The notes below the pieces were generated by a model that searched no databases, was not told where the DNA came from, and saw only the letters and a program-made list of their open reading frames with translations. This document shows, one piece after another, positions 1-7,316 of a stretch of 17,811 bases of DNA. The translations under genes and the position numbers were made by a program. How positions within the stretch are numbered: position 1 is the first letter of the stretch; the number at the start of each line of letters is the position of its first letter. This stretch comes from Alkalihalobacterium sp048323755 (GTDB taxonomy: Bacteria; Bacillota; Bacilli; Bacillales; Bacillaceae_F), in NCBI RefSeq assembly GCF_048323755.1, contig NZ_JBLWFS010000045.1, positions 1 through 17,811 on the forward strand, read 5' to 3'.

Positions 1-10
1 GAAGCGAAAA

Positions 11-50
11 TTTTTGGAGAAAGAGGGGGTACCCCCTCTTTCTCCAAAAA
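11..50. repeat. 40-bp perfect palindrome with no loop
   Basis: Bases 11-30 are the exact reverse complement of 31-50, centred on a GGTACC hexamer. The order is T5, a purine-rich arm, a pyrimidine-rich arm, then A5. This is the reverse of an intrinsic terminator, which needs a T run after the stem, and neither strand has one directly after the stem. It could still act as a hairpin at the 3' end of an upstream gene outside the window, or as a DNA cruciform or protein site. Function unknown. Confidence 0.85.
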
Positions 51-220
51 ATAATAAACCCTACCAAAAAACTAGTTAGGTGAAAACATTGATTCTCAAA
101 TTTACACAGGATTGTGGACTTGACTCTCTAAATACAGCAATAAGGTGATTTTTGTTATAATAGGGTCCTCTCAGTCCGCTTAGCAGAGAACCTTCATAAA
201 TATCAACCGAAACTGCCAAT

Positions 221-270
221 GTTAGCCCTTCAGCGCTTGTCGCCGATAAACAGGCACCTTTCGCCTTTCT
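221..270 (+). repeat. Partial copy (right end only) of structured repeat family A
   Basis: These 50 bases recur at 346-395 with a single substitution (T to C at the ninth base). Only the right end of the family seen in full at 271-396 and 13604-13755 is recognisable here. The bases before it (about 165-220) do not align by eye with the left part of the family. It sits directly upstream of the complete copy, so the two form a tandem pair. Nothing coding is visible in 51-220; the open frames on either strand are short and lack a convincing ribosome binding site. Confidence 0.8.
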
Positions 271-396
271 ATGTCTAGCTGCAGGTGCCATCGGCTCGAG
301 GTCGCTTCGGTCTATCAAACGTGTCCCAAAAGCAGGACACGTATTGTTAGCCCTCCAGCGCTTGTCGCCGATAAACAGGCACCTTTCGCCTTTCTT
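271..396 (+). repeat. Diverged full copy of structured repeat family A
   Basis: The element begins with TGTCTAGCT and ends with a TCGCC(T)TTTCTT-like tail, as does the copy at 13604-13755. Its ends pair: 283-289 (AGGTGCC) with 378-384 (GGCACCT), and 290-295 (ATCGGC) with 367-372 (GCCGAT). These two stems are separated by an unpaired AAACA on the right side. An internal hairpin pairs 319-326 (ACGTGTCC) with 335-342. Elements of this general type (tGTCTAGCTCCAGCGCC...) are, from memory, dispersed intergenic repeats in Bacillaceae genomes. Confidence 0.75.
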
Positions 397-488
397 CTCC
401 CCTGTCCATATATTGTAACTTTGTTAAATCAATGGGAGTATGTGATTTATCCTATATTCTTGTAAACTTATATACTATAATATTAGTA

Positions 489-514
489 TGAAACTTTTTC
501 TTAAGTGTTTCGTA
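489..514 (+). promoter_or_regulatory. Sigma-W-type (ECF) promoter for hflK-hflC
   Basis: TGAAAC at 489-494 is followed by exactly 16 bases and CGTA at 511-514. This equals the B. subtilis sigma-W consensus (TGAAAC-N16-CGTA). It lies about 60 bp before the hflK start, with nothing intervening. In B. subtilis sigma-W drives genes for SPFH-domain proteins (floT and floA operons), so the assignment fits the downstream gene class. A sigma-A-like TATAAT at 476-481 lacks a good -35 at normal spacing. Confidence 0.7.
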
Positions 515-577
515 ATAGTTAAGAGAAAGAAAGTGTAACTTTCTAAAATATGATGTGAAATAGAAAGAGGGGATGAA

Positions 578-1531
578 ATGGTCACAATTAAACAATTGAT
601 TGTTGGGTTTTTATCTGCAATCGGAATTGGAGTTTTAGCTTTATTTATAGCGACAGGTTGGTATATTGTAGACGAAACTGACCAAGCGGCATTAATTACG
701 TTTGGTAAAGTTGAGGAAACGATAGCTGAACCAGGTCTTAAATTTAAAATGCCTTGGCCTATTCAGCGAGTAGAAATCTTATCAAGAACGACAAATAATC
801 TTCGTGTAGGCTTTGAAGAGCGAAATGGAGAACTGAATTATACAGACGAAGCCAAGATGATTACGGGTGATGAAAACATCGTTTTAGCTGATCTGATCGT
901 TCAGTGGAGAATTACCGATCCAGAAGAGTATTTATTTAATGCAGATAATCCAGAACAAATCTTATTTAATGCAGCTTCCGCTTCATTAAGAGGGGTAATT
1001 GGAAGTTCGAGAATTGATGCTATCTTAACAGACGAACGACCAGAAATCGAAGCAAAAGTAAGAGAAAATCTACTGTCTTATATGGAGACTTATAAAGTCG
1101 GAATTACTGTAATGGATGTTAAACTTCAAAACGTTGAATTACCAAACGAGGAAGTAAGACGTGCATTTACAGAAGTTACAGATGCTCGTGAGGAACGATT
1201 AACGAAAATTAATGAAGCCAATAAATATCGTAACCAGTTAATGAATGAAGCAAAAGGGGAGCAAGATGCAATCATTTCCCGAGCGGAAGGTACAAAAGCA
1301 GAACGTATGGAACGTGCCCGCGGGGATGTTGCAAGATTTAACGCCCTTTACGAGGAGTATTTAATTAATCCAGAGGTAACGAGACAGAGACTTGTTTTAG
1401 AAACACTTGAAGAAGTATTACCAGGTACAGATATTTACATTATGGATAACAACAGTGATACGGTAAGTTATTTACCGATCCGACCAATTGAACGCCGTGC
1501 AGATCAATCTAGTGAAGGGGGGAACAACTAA
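578..1531 (+). CDS. hflK: HflK, SPFH/prohibitin-family membrane protein (FtsH protease modulator)
   Basis: The 317-residue protein has one N-terminal membrane anchor (about residues 7-31) followed by an SPFH domain. The domain holds the family signatures ALITFGKV, EPGLKFKMPWP, TGDENIV and, later, an alanine/glutamate-rich coiled coil (about 205-250). In the family, HflK and HflC assemble into a large membrane complex around FtsH and modulate its proteolysis; this is family knowledge, not shown here. The start follows GAGGGG at 567-572. The stop codon shares one base with the hflC start (TAATG), so the two are translationally coupled. The sigma-W-type promoter at 489-514 suggests induction by envelope stress. 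The hydrophilic C-terminal tail (QSSEGGNN) is typical of HflK. The order hflK then hflC supports the paralogue assignment. Confidence 0.9.
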   Translation: MVTIKQLIVGFLSAIGIGVLALFIATGWYIVDETDQAALITFGKVEETIAEPGLKFKMPWPIQRVEILSRTTNNLRVGFEERNGELNYTDEAKMITGDENIVLADLIVQWRITDPEEYLFNADNPEQILFNAASASLRGVIGSSRIDAILTDERPEIEAKVRENLLSYMETYKVGITVMDVKLQNVELPNEEVRRAFTEVTDAREERLTKINEANKYRNQLMNEAKGEQDAIISRAEGTKAERMERARGDVARFNALYEEYLINPEVTRQRLVLETLEEVLPGTDIYIMDNNSDTVSYLPIRPIERRADQSSEGGNN

Positions 1532-2463
1532 TGAGTGATAATAATATTGTAGATTTAGAGGAACGTCGTCCGAACGAAGATTGGAAAAAGTATACTCGTC
1601 TAGGAGTAACACTAGTCATTATTATTGCTGTAGTTGCAACTATCCTTTCCAACCTATTCATCGTTGAGCAAGGCGAGTATAAGGTCGTACGTCAATTCGG
1701 TGAAGTTGTAAGAATTGAAAGTGAACCAGGTTTAAGTTATAAAATCCCATTTATTCAATCGGTGACAACATTACCGAAATATCAAATGGTTTATGACATC
1801 ACACCAGCAGAGATTAATACAAGAGATAAGAAACGTATGCTTGTCGATACGTATGCCGTATGGAGTGTTGACGATCCTAGACTTATGATCTCTAATGCGA
1901 GATCGATTCAAAATGCCGAATCGATTATGGGTAACTTTATTTTCTCCGTTATCCGTGCAGAATTAGGTCAACTCGATTATGACGAAATCATTAATGACGA
2001 AGCATCTAATCGTGGAAGTTTTAATGAACGTGTACGTGACCGTGTCAATGAGTTATTAGCAAGAGATAATTACGGAATTCAATTAACGGATATTCGTATG
2101 AAACGTACGGATTTACCTGAAGAGAACGAGCAGGCAATCTTCCGTCGAATGATCTCTGAACGTCAATCAACAGCACAAGATTATTTATCGCAAGGGGACG
2201 CAGAAGCGAACCGTATTCGTGCAAACACAGACCGTGAAGTGCAAGAAATCGTAGCGAAGGCAACAGCTGATGCGAATGAAATCATCGGTGAAGGTGAAGC
2301 TGAAGCTGCACGTATTTACAATGAATCCTTTGGACGTGACACGGAATTCTATAACTTATACCGTACACTTCAATCGTATGAAAAAACAATTCAAGATGAA
2401 ACTGTCATTGTACTTCCAGCAGATTCACCATATGCTCGTATTTTGATGGGCTATACTAATTAA
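1531..2463 (+). CDS. hflC: HflC, SPFH/prohibitin-family membrane protein (partner of HflK)
   Basis: The 310-residue protein has a short charged cytoplasmic start, one membrane segment (about residues 24-46), then an SPFH domain with VEQGEYKVVRQFGEVVR and EPGLSYKIPF, close in layout to HflK. A coiled-coil stretch rich in Ala, Glu and Arg covers about 205-260 and should mediate oligomerisation. It starts on the last base of the hflK stop codon, with GGGG of the hflK tail (1516-1523) serving as the ribosome binding site. A strong terminator 9 bases after the stop closes a two-gene operon. In the family, HflK and HflC form alternating subunits of one membrane cage. This pair is absent from the equivalent B. 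subtilis locus. Confidence 0.9.
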   Translation: MSDNNIVDLEERRPNEDWKKYTRLGVTLVIIIAVVATILSNLFIVEQGEYKVVRQFGEVVRIESEPGLSYKIPFIQSVTTLPKYQMVYDITPAEINTRDKKRMLVDTYAVWSVDDPRLMISNARSIQNAESIMGNFIFSVIRAELGQLDYDEIINDEASNRGSFNERVRDRVNELLARDNYGIQLTDIRMKRTDLPEENEQAIFRRMISERQSTAQDYLSQGDAEANRIRANTDREVQEIVAKATADANEIIGEGEAEAARIYNESFGRDTEFYNLYRTLQSYEKTIQDETVIVLPADSPYARILMGYTN

Positions 2464-2471
2464 TAAATGAT

Positions 2472-2505
2472 AAAGACACTTTGCTACGGCAAAGTGTCTT
2501 TATTC
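2472..2505 (+). terminator. Intrinsic terminator after hflC
   Basis: A 13-bp perfect stem (2472-2484 with 2489-2501) and a four-base loop TACG end in a short T-rich stretch. It separates the hflKC operon from polA. Confidence 0.85.
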
Positions 2506-2611
2506 GTCTTACGATACAATCCGAACTGAACATGAATTCCCGACATTTTCTAAACGCCAGACGGTTGTGATAAAATGAAAATAAAGTATGGAATTTGAGA
2601 GGAGTGCTCTT

Positions 2612-5242
2612 GTGAATAAATTAGTTCTTGTAGATGGAAATAGTATTGCTTACCGCGCGTTTTTTGCACTTCCTTTATTGAACAATGATAAAGGGGTTTA
2701 TACGAATGCAGTCTATGGCTTTACGATGATGCTGCTTAAAATTATTGAAGAAGAAAAACCGACTCATATGGTGGTAGCTTTTGATGCAGGTAAAACAACG
2801 TTCCGACATGAAACATATGGAGAATATAAAAGTGGCCGGCAAAAAACACCTGGAGAGTTATCGGAACAATTCCCAATCATTCGCGAAGTGTTAGATGCAT
2901 TTCAAATTTCAAGGTATGAAATTGAGAACTATGAAGCAGATGATATTATTGGAACACTTGCTAAACAAGCCGAAAAGGAAGATTGGACCGTAAGTGTTTA
3001 TTCCGGAGATAAAGATTTACTTCAATTAGTGTCACCGAAAGTAAAGGTGACATTATCTCGAAAAGGGATCACAAATGTAGATACATATGATGAGAAAGCG
3101 ATAGCAGATAAATATGGGATTACGCCGTTACAAATTATTGATATGAAAGGCCTTATGGGAGATAGTTCGGATAACATTCCTGGCGTTCCTGGAATAGGAG
3201 AAAAAACGGCGTTAAAACTTTTGAAAGAATATGAAACAGTTGAGAACGTTCTTGATTCTATTGATAAAATATCTGGTAAGAAAATGAAAGAACGACTTGA
3301 AGAAAATAAAGAACAGGCTCTCATGAGTAAAAAGCTAGCAACGATTTTTAGTGATGTTCCTATGGATCGCAGTTTAAATTCATTTACGTTTGAAGATTAT
3401 GATAAAGAGAAAGTGGTTGCACTTTTTAAAGAGCTAGACTTTAATACATTATTAAATAAATTAGATGTCGGTGAAACGGAAGAAACTACCTTACAAGATG
3501 AGGACATTGAGTATGAAGTTATTGATGAAGTAACAGAGGAAATTCTCCAAAATCCTTCTGCACTCATTGTCGAAGTGATCTCAGAAAACTATCACCAAGC
3601 AGATGTACTCGGTTTTACGATTGTAAACGAAAGTGGGAAATACTTCATTCCAACTGAAGTGGCAAGTCATTCGGAAGTATTTATTGAGTGGGCGAAAGAC
3701 TCAACAAAGAAAAAGTGGGTAGCTGATACGAAGCGAGCCGTTGTAGCTTTAGGGTGGAAAGGCATTGAGCTGAATGGTGTAGAGTTTGATATCCTTTTAG
3801 CGTCCTACTTATTAAATCCTTCAAGCTCGTCTTACGAGTTAGCTGATGTTACAAAAGAGCGAGGCAAACAACTAGTCGATTATGATGAAATCATTTATGG
3901 AAAAGGAGCAAAGCGTAAAGTTCCTGAAAGAGACATTTTAGAAAAGCATCTCATTAAAAAAGCTCACGTTATATATATATTAAAAGAAGAGCTTGAAAAC
4001 GAATTGAAAAAGAATGAACAATTTGAATTGTTTAGTGAACTAGAAATGCCATTGGCTCTTGTTTTAGCTATGATGGAAATTACCGGTGTCAAAGTCGATG
4101 AACAACAGTTGAAAGCAATGGGGCAAGAATTAGGAGAGCAGCTTGCTTTGTTAGAAAAGGAAATTCACGAATTAGCAGGTATTTCATTTAATATTAATTC
4201 ACCAAAGCAATTAGGAGAAATACTGTTTGAGAAGCTTAACCTGCCACCTGTAAAAAAAACAAAGACAGGTTACTCGACGTCAGCCGATGTCCTTGAAAAA
4301 CTACAAGATCAACATGAGATTATCGATAAAATTCTACATTACCGTCAATTAGGAAAATTGAATTCAACGTATATTGAGGGATTACTAAAAGTAGTTCATC
4401 ACGATACGAGCAAAATTCATACGATTTTCAATCAAGCGCTAACTCAGACCGGTCGCTTGAGTTCGACGGAACCGAATTTACAGAATATCCCGATTCGCCT
4501 TGAGGAAGGAAGGAAAATCCGTAAAGCATTCGTTGCGTCTGAAAAAGACTGGGTCATTTTTGCTGCCGATTACTCACAAATTGAATTAAGGGTACTTGCT
4601 CATATTGCTCAGGATCAGGGATTAATGACAGCTTTTAAAGAAGATATGGATATTCATACAAAAACCGCAATGGATGTGTTTCATGTTAAAGCAGATGAAG
4701 TAACATCGAATATGAGAAGAAGTGCAAAAGCTGTTAACTTCGGCATTGTTTACGGTATTAGTGATTATGGATTGTCACAAAATCTAGGAATTACGAGAAA
4801 AGAGGCAGCTCAATTTATTGAGCGCTACTTTGAAAGTTTTCCTGGAGTTAAAGAATATATGGATCGCATTATTGAAAAAGCACGGGAAAATGGATATGTA
4901 ACGACGTTGTTACACCGTCGAAGATATTTACCTGAAATTACAAGCCGTAACTTTAACTTGCGCAGCTTTGCGGAAAGAACTGCCATGAATACACCTATAC
5001 AAGGAACAGCTGCAGATATTATTAAGAAAGCAATGGTTCAATTAAGTGAACAATTAGAGGAAGCGAATTTAAATGCCCGGTTATTACTTCAAGTTCATGA
5101 TGAATTGATCTTAGAACTTCCAAAAGATGAGCTTGAAATCGTTGAAAAAATGGTCAAAGACGTGATGGAAAATGCAATTGAACTCGATGTACCTTTAAAA
5201 GTAGATTCTTCCTATGGAGACAGTTGGTACGACGCAAAATAA
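2612..5242 (+). CDS. polA: DNA polymerase I
   Basis: The 876-residue enzyme fills gaps and removes RNA primers during replication and repair. The N-terminal 5' nuclease domain starts with LVLVDGNSIAYRAFFALP and carries GDSSDNIPGVPGIGEKTA near residue 190. The middle domain is the 3'-5' exonuclease fold, but its first motif reads LIVEVISENYH and lacks the catalytic DxE, so proofreading is expected to be inactive, as in Bacillus and Geobacillus enzymes. The polymerase domain has motif A DYSQIELRVLAH (Asp653), motif B RRSAKAVNFGIVYG and motif C VHDE (Asp830), the same numbering as the Geobacillus stearothermophilus enzyme. I chose the GTG start at 2612 because AGAGGAG (2598-2604) precedes it at 7 bases; the in-frame ATG at 2588 adds eight non-conserved residues and has no binding site. 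mutM follows after 12 bases. Confidence 0.97.
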   Translation: MNKLVLVDGNSIAYRAFFALPLLNNDKGVYTNAVYGFTMMLLKIIEEEKPTHMVVAFDAGKTTFRHETYGEYKSGRQKTPGELSEQFPIIREVLDAFQISRYEIENYEADDIIGTLAKQAEKEDWTVSVYSGDKDLLQLVSPKVKVTLSRKGITNVDTYDEKAIADKYGITPLQIIDMKGLMGDSSDNIPGVPGIGEKTALKLLKEYETVENVLDSIDKISGKKMKERLEENKEQALMSKKLATIFSDVPMDRSLNSFTFEDYDKEKVVALFKELDFNTLLNKLDVGETEETTLQDEDIEYEVIDEVTEEILQNPSALIVEVISENYHQADVLGFTIVNESGKYFIPTEVASHSEVFIEWAKDSTKKKWVADTKRAVVALGWKGIELNGVEFDILLASYLLNPSSSSYELADVTKERGKQLVDYDEIIYGKGAKRKVPERDILEKHLIKKAHVIYILKEELENELKKNEQFELFSELEMPLALVLAMMEITGVKVDEQQLKAMGQELGEQLALLEKEIHELAGISFNINSPKQLGEILFEKLNLPPVKKTKTGYSTSADVLEKLQDQHEIIDKILHYRQLGKLNSTYIEGLLKVVHHDTSKIHTIFNQALTQTGRLSSTEPNLQNIPIRLEEGRKIRKAFVASEKDWVIFAADYSQIELRVLAHIAQDQGLMTAFKEDMDIHTKTAMDVFHVKADEVTSNMRRSAKAVNFGIVYGISDYGLSQNLGITRKEAAQFIERYFESFPGVKEYMDRIIEKARENGYVTTLLHRRRYLPEITSRNFNLRSFAERTAMNTPIQGTAADIIKKAMVQLSEQLEEANLNARLLLQVHDELILELPKDELEIVEKMVKDVMENAIELDVPLKVDSSYGDSWYDAK

Positions 5243-5254
5243 GGAGTAGGAACA

Positions 5255-6079
5255 ATGCCAGAATTACCAGAAGTAGAAACGGTAAAACGAACATTAGAAC
5301 GTTTAGTCATTGGTAAAACGATAACGGATATAGACATTCTATGGCCTAAAATGATTAAGAAGCCAGATGATGCCGAACATTTTAAAGCACTGTTACGAAA
5401 CCAAACGATTCGTGAAATGGGACGACGGGGAAAATTTTTAAAGTTTATTTTAGATGATTATGTTTTAGTCTCCCATTTACGGATGGAAGGTCGTTACGGA
5501 ATGTTTCAGGCAGATGAAGAGAGAAATAAGCATGTTCATGTGATTTTCTACTTTTCTGATGGAACGCAGCTGCGTTATCAAGATGTTCGTAAATTCGGTA
5601 CGATGCACTTATTTATTAAGGGAGAAGAAGAACGTTCATTACCTTTAATGGAATTAGGGTTAGAGCCTTTTGCTGAAGAATTTACAATTGAGCATTTAAA
5701 AGAGGGGCTAGCAAAAACAAACAGGAAGGTAAAAACGGCGTTATTAGATCAAAAGATTGTTGTCGGCTTAGGAAACATCTACGTCGATGAAGCTCTTTTT
5801 CACGCAGGCATCCTTCCTGAACGTTTAGCCAAAGATGTTAAGGAAGAAGAGTTACCATTACTCCATGAAAAAATTATCGAAACATTAGGTAAAGCCATTG
5901 AACAAGGAGGAAGTTCGATAAAATCTTATGTCAATGGTCAAGGGGAAATGGGGATGTTTCAGCAATTTTTGTTTGTTTACGGTCGAAAAGGTGAGCCGTG
6001 TAGAAAATGTGGAACATTGATAGAAAAAACGGTAGTCGGGGGGCGCGGTACGCACTTCTGTCCGAATTGCCAAAAATAA
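5255..6079 (+). CDS. mutM: Formamidopyrimidine-DNA glycosylase (Fpg)
   Basis: The 274-residue bifunctional glycosylase/AP lyase excises 8-oxoguanine and formamidopyrimidines in base-excision repair. The N terminus MPELPEVETV supplies the catalytic Pro2 nucleophile and Glu3. GRRGK at 57-60 carries the conserved lysine (Lys57 of the E. coli enzyme). The helix-two-turn-helix region includes VVGLGNIYVDEALF. The C-terminal zinc finger has Cys249, Cys252, Cys269 and Cys272, with the DNA-contacting Arg264. All key residues are present and the length is normal. AAGGAG at 5241-5246 overlaps the polA stop and places the start 8 bases on, so polA and mutM are co-transcribed. A repair glycosylase beside the gap-filling polymerase is the usual Bacillus arrangement. 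Confidence 0.97.
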   Translation: MPELPEVETVKRTLERLVIGKTITDIDILWPKMIKKPDDAEHFKALLRNQTIREMGRRGKFLKFILDDYVLVSHLRMEGRYGMFQADEERNKHVHVIFYFSDGTQLRYQDVRKFGTMHLFIKGEEERSLPLMELGLEPFAEEFTIEHLKEGLAKTNRKVKTALLDQKIVVGLGNIYVDEALFHAGILPERLAKDVKEEELPLLHEKIIETLGKAIEQGGSSIKSYVNGQGEMGMFQQFLFVYGRKGEPCRKCGTLIEKTVVGGRGTHFCPNCQK

Positions 6080-6082
6080 AGT

Positions 6083-6110
6083 ACATTGGATAGGCTCCTG
6101 CCATATACTA
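6083..6110 (+). promoter_or_regulatory. Possible sigma-K-type sporulation promoter for ytaF
   Basis: AC at 6083-6084, 17 bases, then CATATACTA at 6102-6110 fits the sigma-K pattern AC-N17-CATAnnnTA; sigma-E shares the CATA-type -10. Transcription would begin near 6116, inside the loop of the hairpin at 6094-6132. Matches of this short pattern arise by chance; the sporulation-associated downstream gene raises its value. Confidence 0.45.
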
Positions 6111-6137
6111 TCGTATCAGTCATGGAAGGAGCTTTTT
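6094..6137 (+). terminator. Terminator-like hairpin overlapping the ytaF ribosome binding site
   Basis: Bases 6094-6104 (GCTCCTGCCAT) pair with 6122-6132 (ATGGAAGGAGC) with one mismatch, around a 17-base loop, and are followed by T5 at 6133-6137. The right arm contains AAGGAG, the ribosome binding site of ytaF. A transcript reading through from mutM can therefore terminate here or hide the site. Confidence 0.55.
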
Positions 6138-6139
6138 AC

Positions 6140-6799
6140 ATGGTAGAAATCTTCTCATTATTACTTTTAGCCTTAGCTGTTAGTTTAGATAGTTTTGGTG
6201 TGGGTCTAACATATGGACTTAGAAAGATGAAGTTACCGTTTAAGTCCTTACTATTTATTGCGTTTTGTTCAGCAGTTTCCATCCTTCTAGCCATGACATT
6301 CGGAAATTGGATCCAACGATACTTATCTCCTCAATTTGCAGAAGCTCTCGGGGGGATTATCTTAATTTTGATTGGTGCCTGGGCATTGTATCAAGTATTT
6401 CGACCAACCAAAAATACGGTTGAAGAAGAGGAAGAAGTTCCAAAAAAGGTTGATGATAAAGTTCTCATCAACTTAGAGATAAAAATGCTCGGCTTGGTGA
6501 TACGAATACTGAGAAAGCCGATGGAAGCTGACATTGATAAATCAGGAACAATTACAGGAAGAGAAGCTATTTTATTAGGGGTCGCTTTATCATTAGATGC
6601 GTTTGGAGCTGGAATTGGAGCCGCTCTCATTGGATTTTCACCTTGGTTGATGGCACTTACAGTTGCGGTTATGAGTGCTTCTTTTGTTACGTTTGGCATG
6701 AAAAGCGGTTATCGGTTCTCGGATACGTATTTAATGAAGAAGTTTTCGTTTATTCCTGGGTTGTTACTGATTATACTAGGTGTATGGAGTCTAATTTAA
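6140..6799 (+). CDS. ytaF: Sporulation-associated membrane protein YtaF
   Basis: The 219-residue integral membrane protein belongs to the YtaF family, related to MntP-type manganese exporters. It is built as two similar halves, each starting with a membrane helix bearing an LDxFGxG motif (LDSFGVG at 16-22, LDAFGAG at 152-158). A hydrophilic linker (about 88-140) joins them and contains acidic EEEEE and a DIDKSGTITGRE segment (131-142) resembling an EF-hand calcium loop. Function in spores is not established to my knowledge; metal transport is inferred from the family fold. I chose the ATG at 6140 because AAGGAG (6126-6131) precedes it by 8 bases; upstream in-frame starts at 6086 and 6122 have no site and extend into the hairpin. 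The gene follows mutM after 60 bases. Confidence 0.88.
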   Translation: MVEIFSLLLLALAVSLDSFGVGLTYGLRKMKLPFKSLLFIAFCSAVSILLAMTFGNWIQRYLSPQFAEALGGIILILIGAWALYQVFRPTKNTVEEEEEVPKKVDDKVLINLEIKMLGLVIRILRKPMEADIDKSGTITGREAILLGVALSLDAFGAGIGAALIGFSPWLMALTVAVMSASFVTFGMKSGYRFSDTYLMKKFSFIPGLLLIILGVWSLI

Positions 6800-6800
6800 A

Positions 6801-7298
6801 GGTAGTTCAAAAAGTCCGGGAAAAATAGCTGTCGAATCTCGGCGTTGGCTTGCTTCTGCGTTGCTCGTGTATTAAAAGTATACACTGTGCTACTCGAAGC
6901 GGCGCCGCCTTGATCTTCTCGGCTCTTTTTGTCCTCCTTTTTGAAGCAGGATAGGAAAGGTAGTTCAAAAAGTCCGGGAAAAATAGCTGTCGAATCTCGG
7001 CGTTGGCTTGCTTCTGCGTTGCTCGTGTATTAAAAGCATACACTGTGCTACTCGAAGCGGCGCCGCCTTGATCTTCTCGGCTCTTTCTGTCCTCCTTTTT
7101 GAAGCAGGATAGGAAAGGTAGTTCAAAAAGTCCGGGAAAAATAGCGGTCGAATCTCGGCGTTGGCTTGCTTCTGCGTTGCTCGTGTATTAAAAGCATACA
7201 CTGTGCTACTCGAAGCGGCGCCGCCTTGATCTTCTCGGCTCTTTTTGTCCTCCTTTTTGAAGCAGGATAGGAAAGGTAGTTCAAAAAGTCCGGGAATA
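6801..7298 (+). repeat. Three tandem 158-bp repeats plus a partial fourth
   Basis: Units span 6801-6958, 6959-7116 and 7117-7274, and a fourth stops after about 23 bases (7275-7298), where coaE leader sequence begins. The period is exactly 158 bp. The three full units differ at only three positions: T/C in AAAAG(T/C)ATAC, T/C in CTTT(T/C)TGTCC and T/G in ATAGC(T/G)GTCG. Each unit carries short terminal inverted repeats (TTCAAAAAG and CTTTTTGAA), a GTGTAT/ATACAC hairpin and the palindrome GCGGCGCCGC, and is richer in GC than the flanks. It separates ytaF from coaE without a visible protein function. Open frames on the minus strand run across unit junctions and look like by-products. Confidence 0.92.
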
Positions 7299-7316
7299 AA
7301 TAAAGGAGTAAAGAGG

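Noticed and set aside
11..50. Intrinsic terminator of an upstream gene
   Set aside because: On both strands the stem is followed by A residues, not by a T run.
76..465. Short open frames on both strands upstream of hflK
   Set aside because: They cover the structured repeats, lack ribosome binding sites, and have no recognisable protein features.
6807..7201. Minus-strand open frames across the 158-bp repeats encoding similar peptides
   Set aside because: They repeat only because the DNA repeats, 158 is not a multiple of three so frames shift at each junction, and no ribosome binding site is seen. Automatic pipelines may list such peptides as proteins.
6801..7298. CRISPR array
   Set aside because: Units are 158 bp and contiguous with no unique spacers between short repeats.
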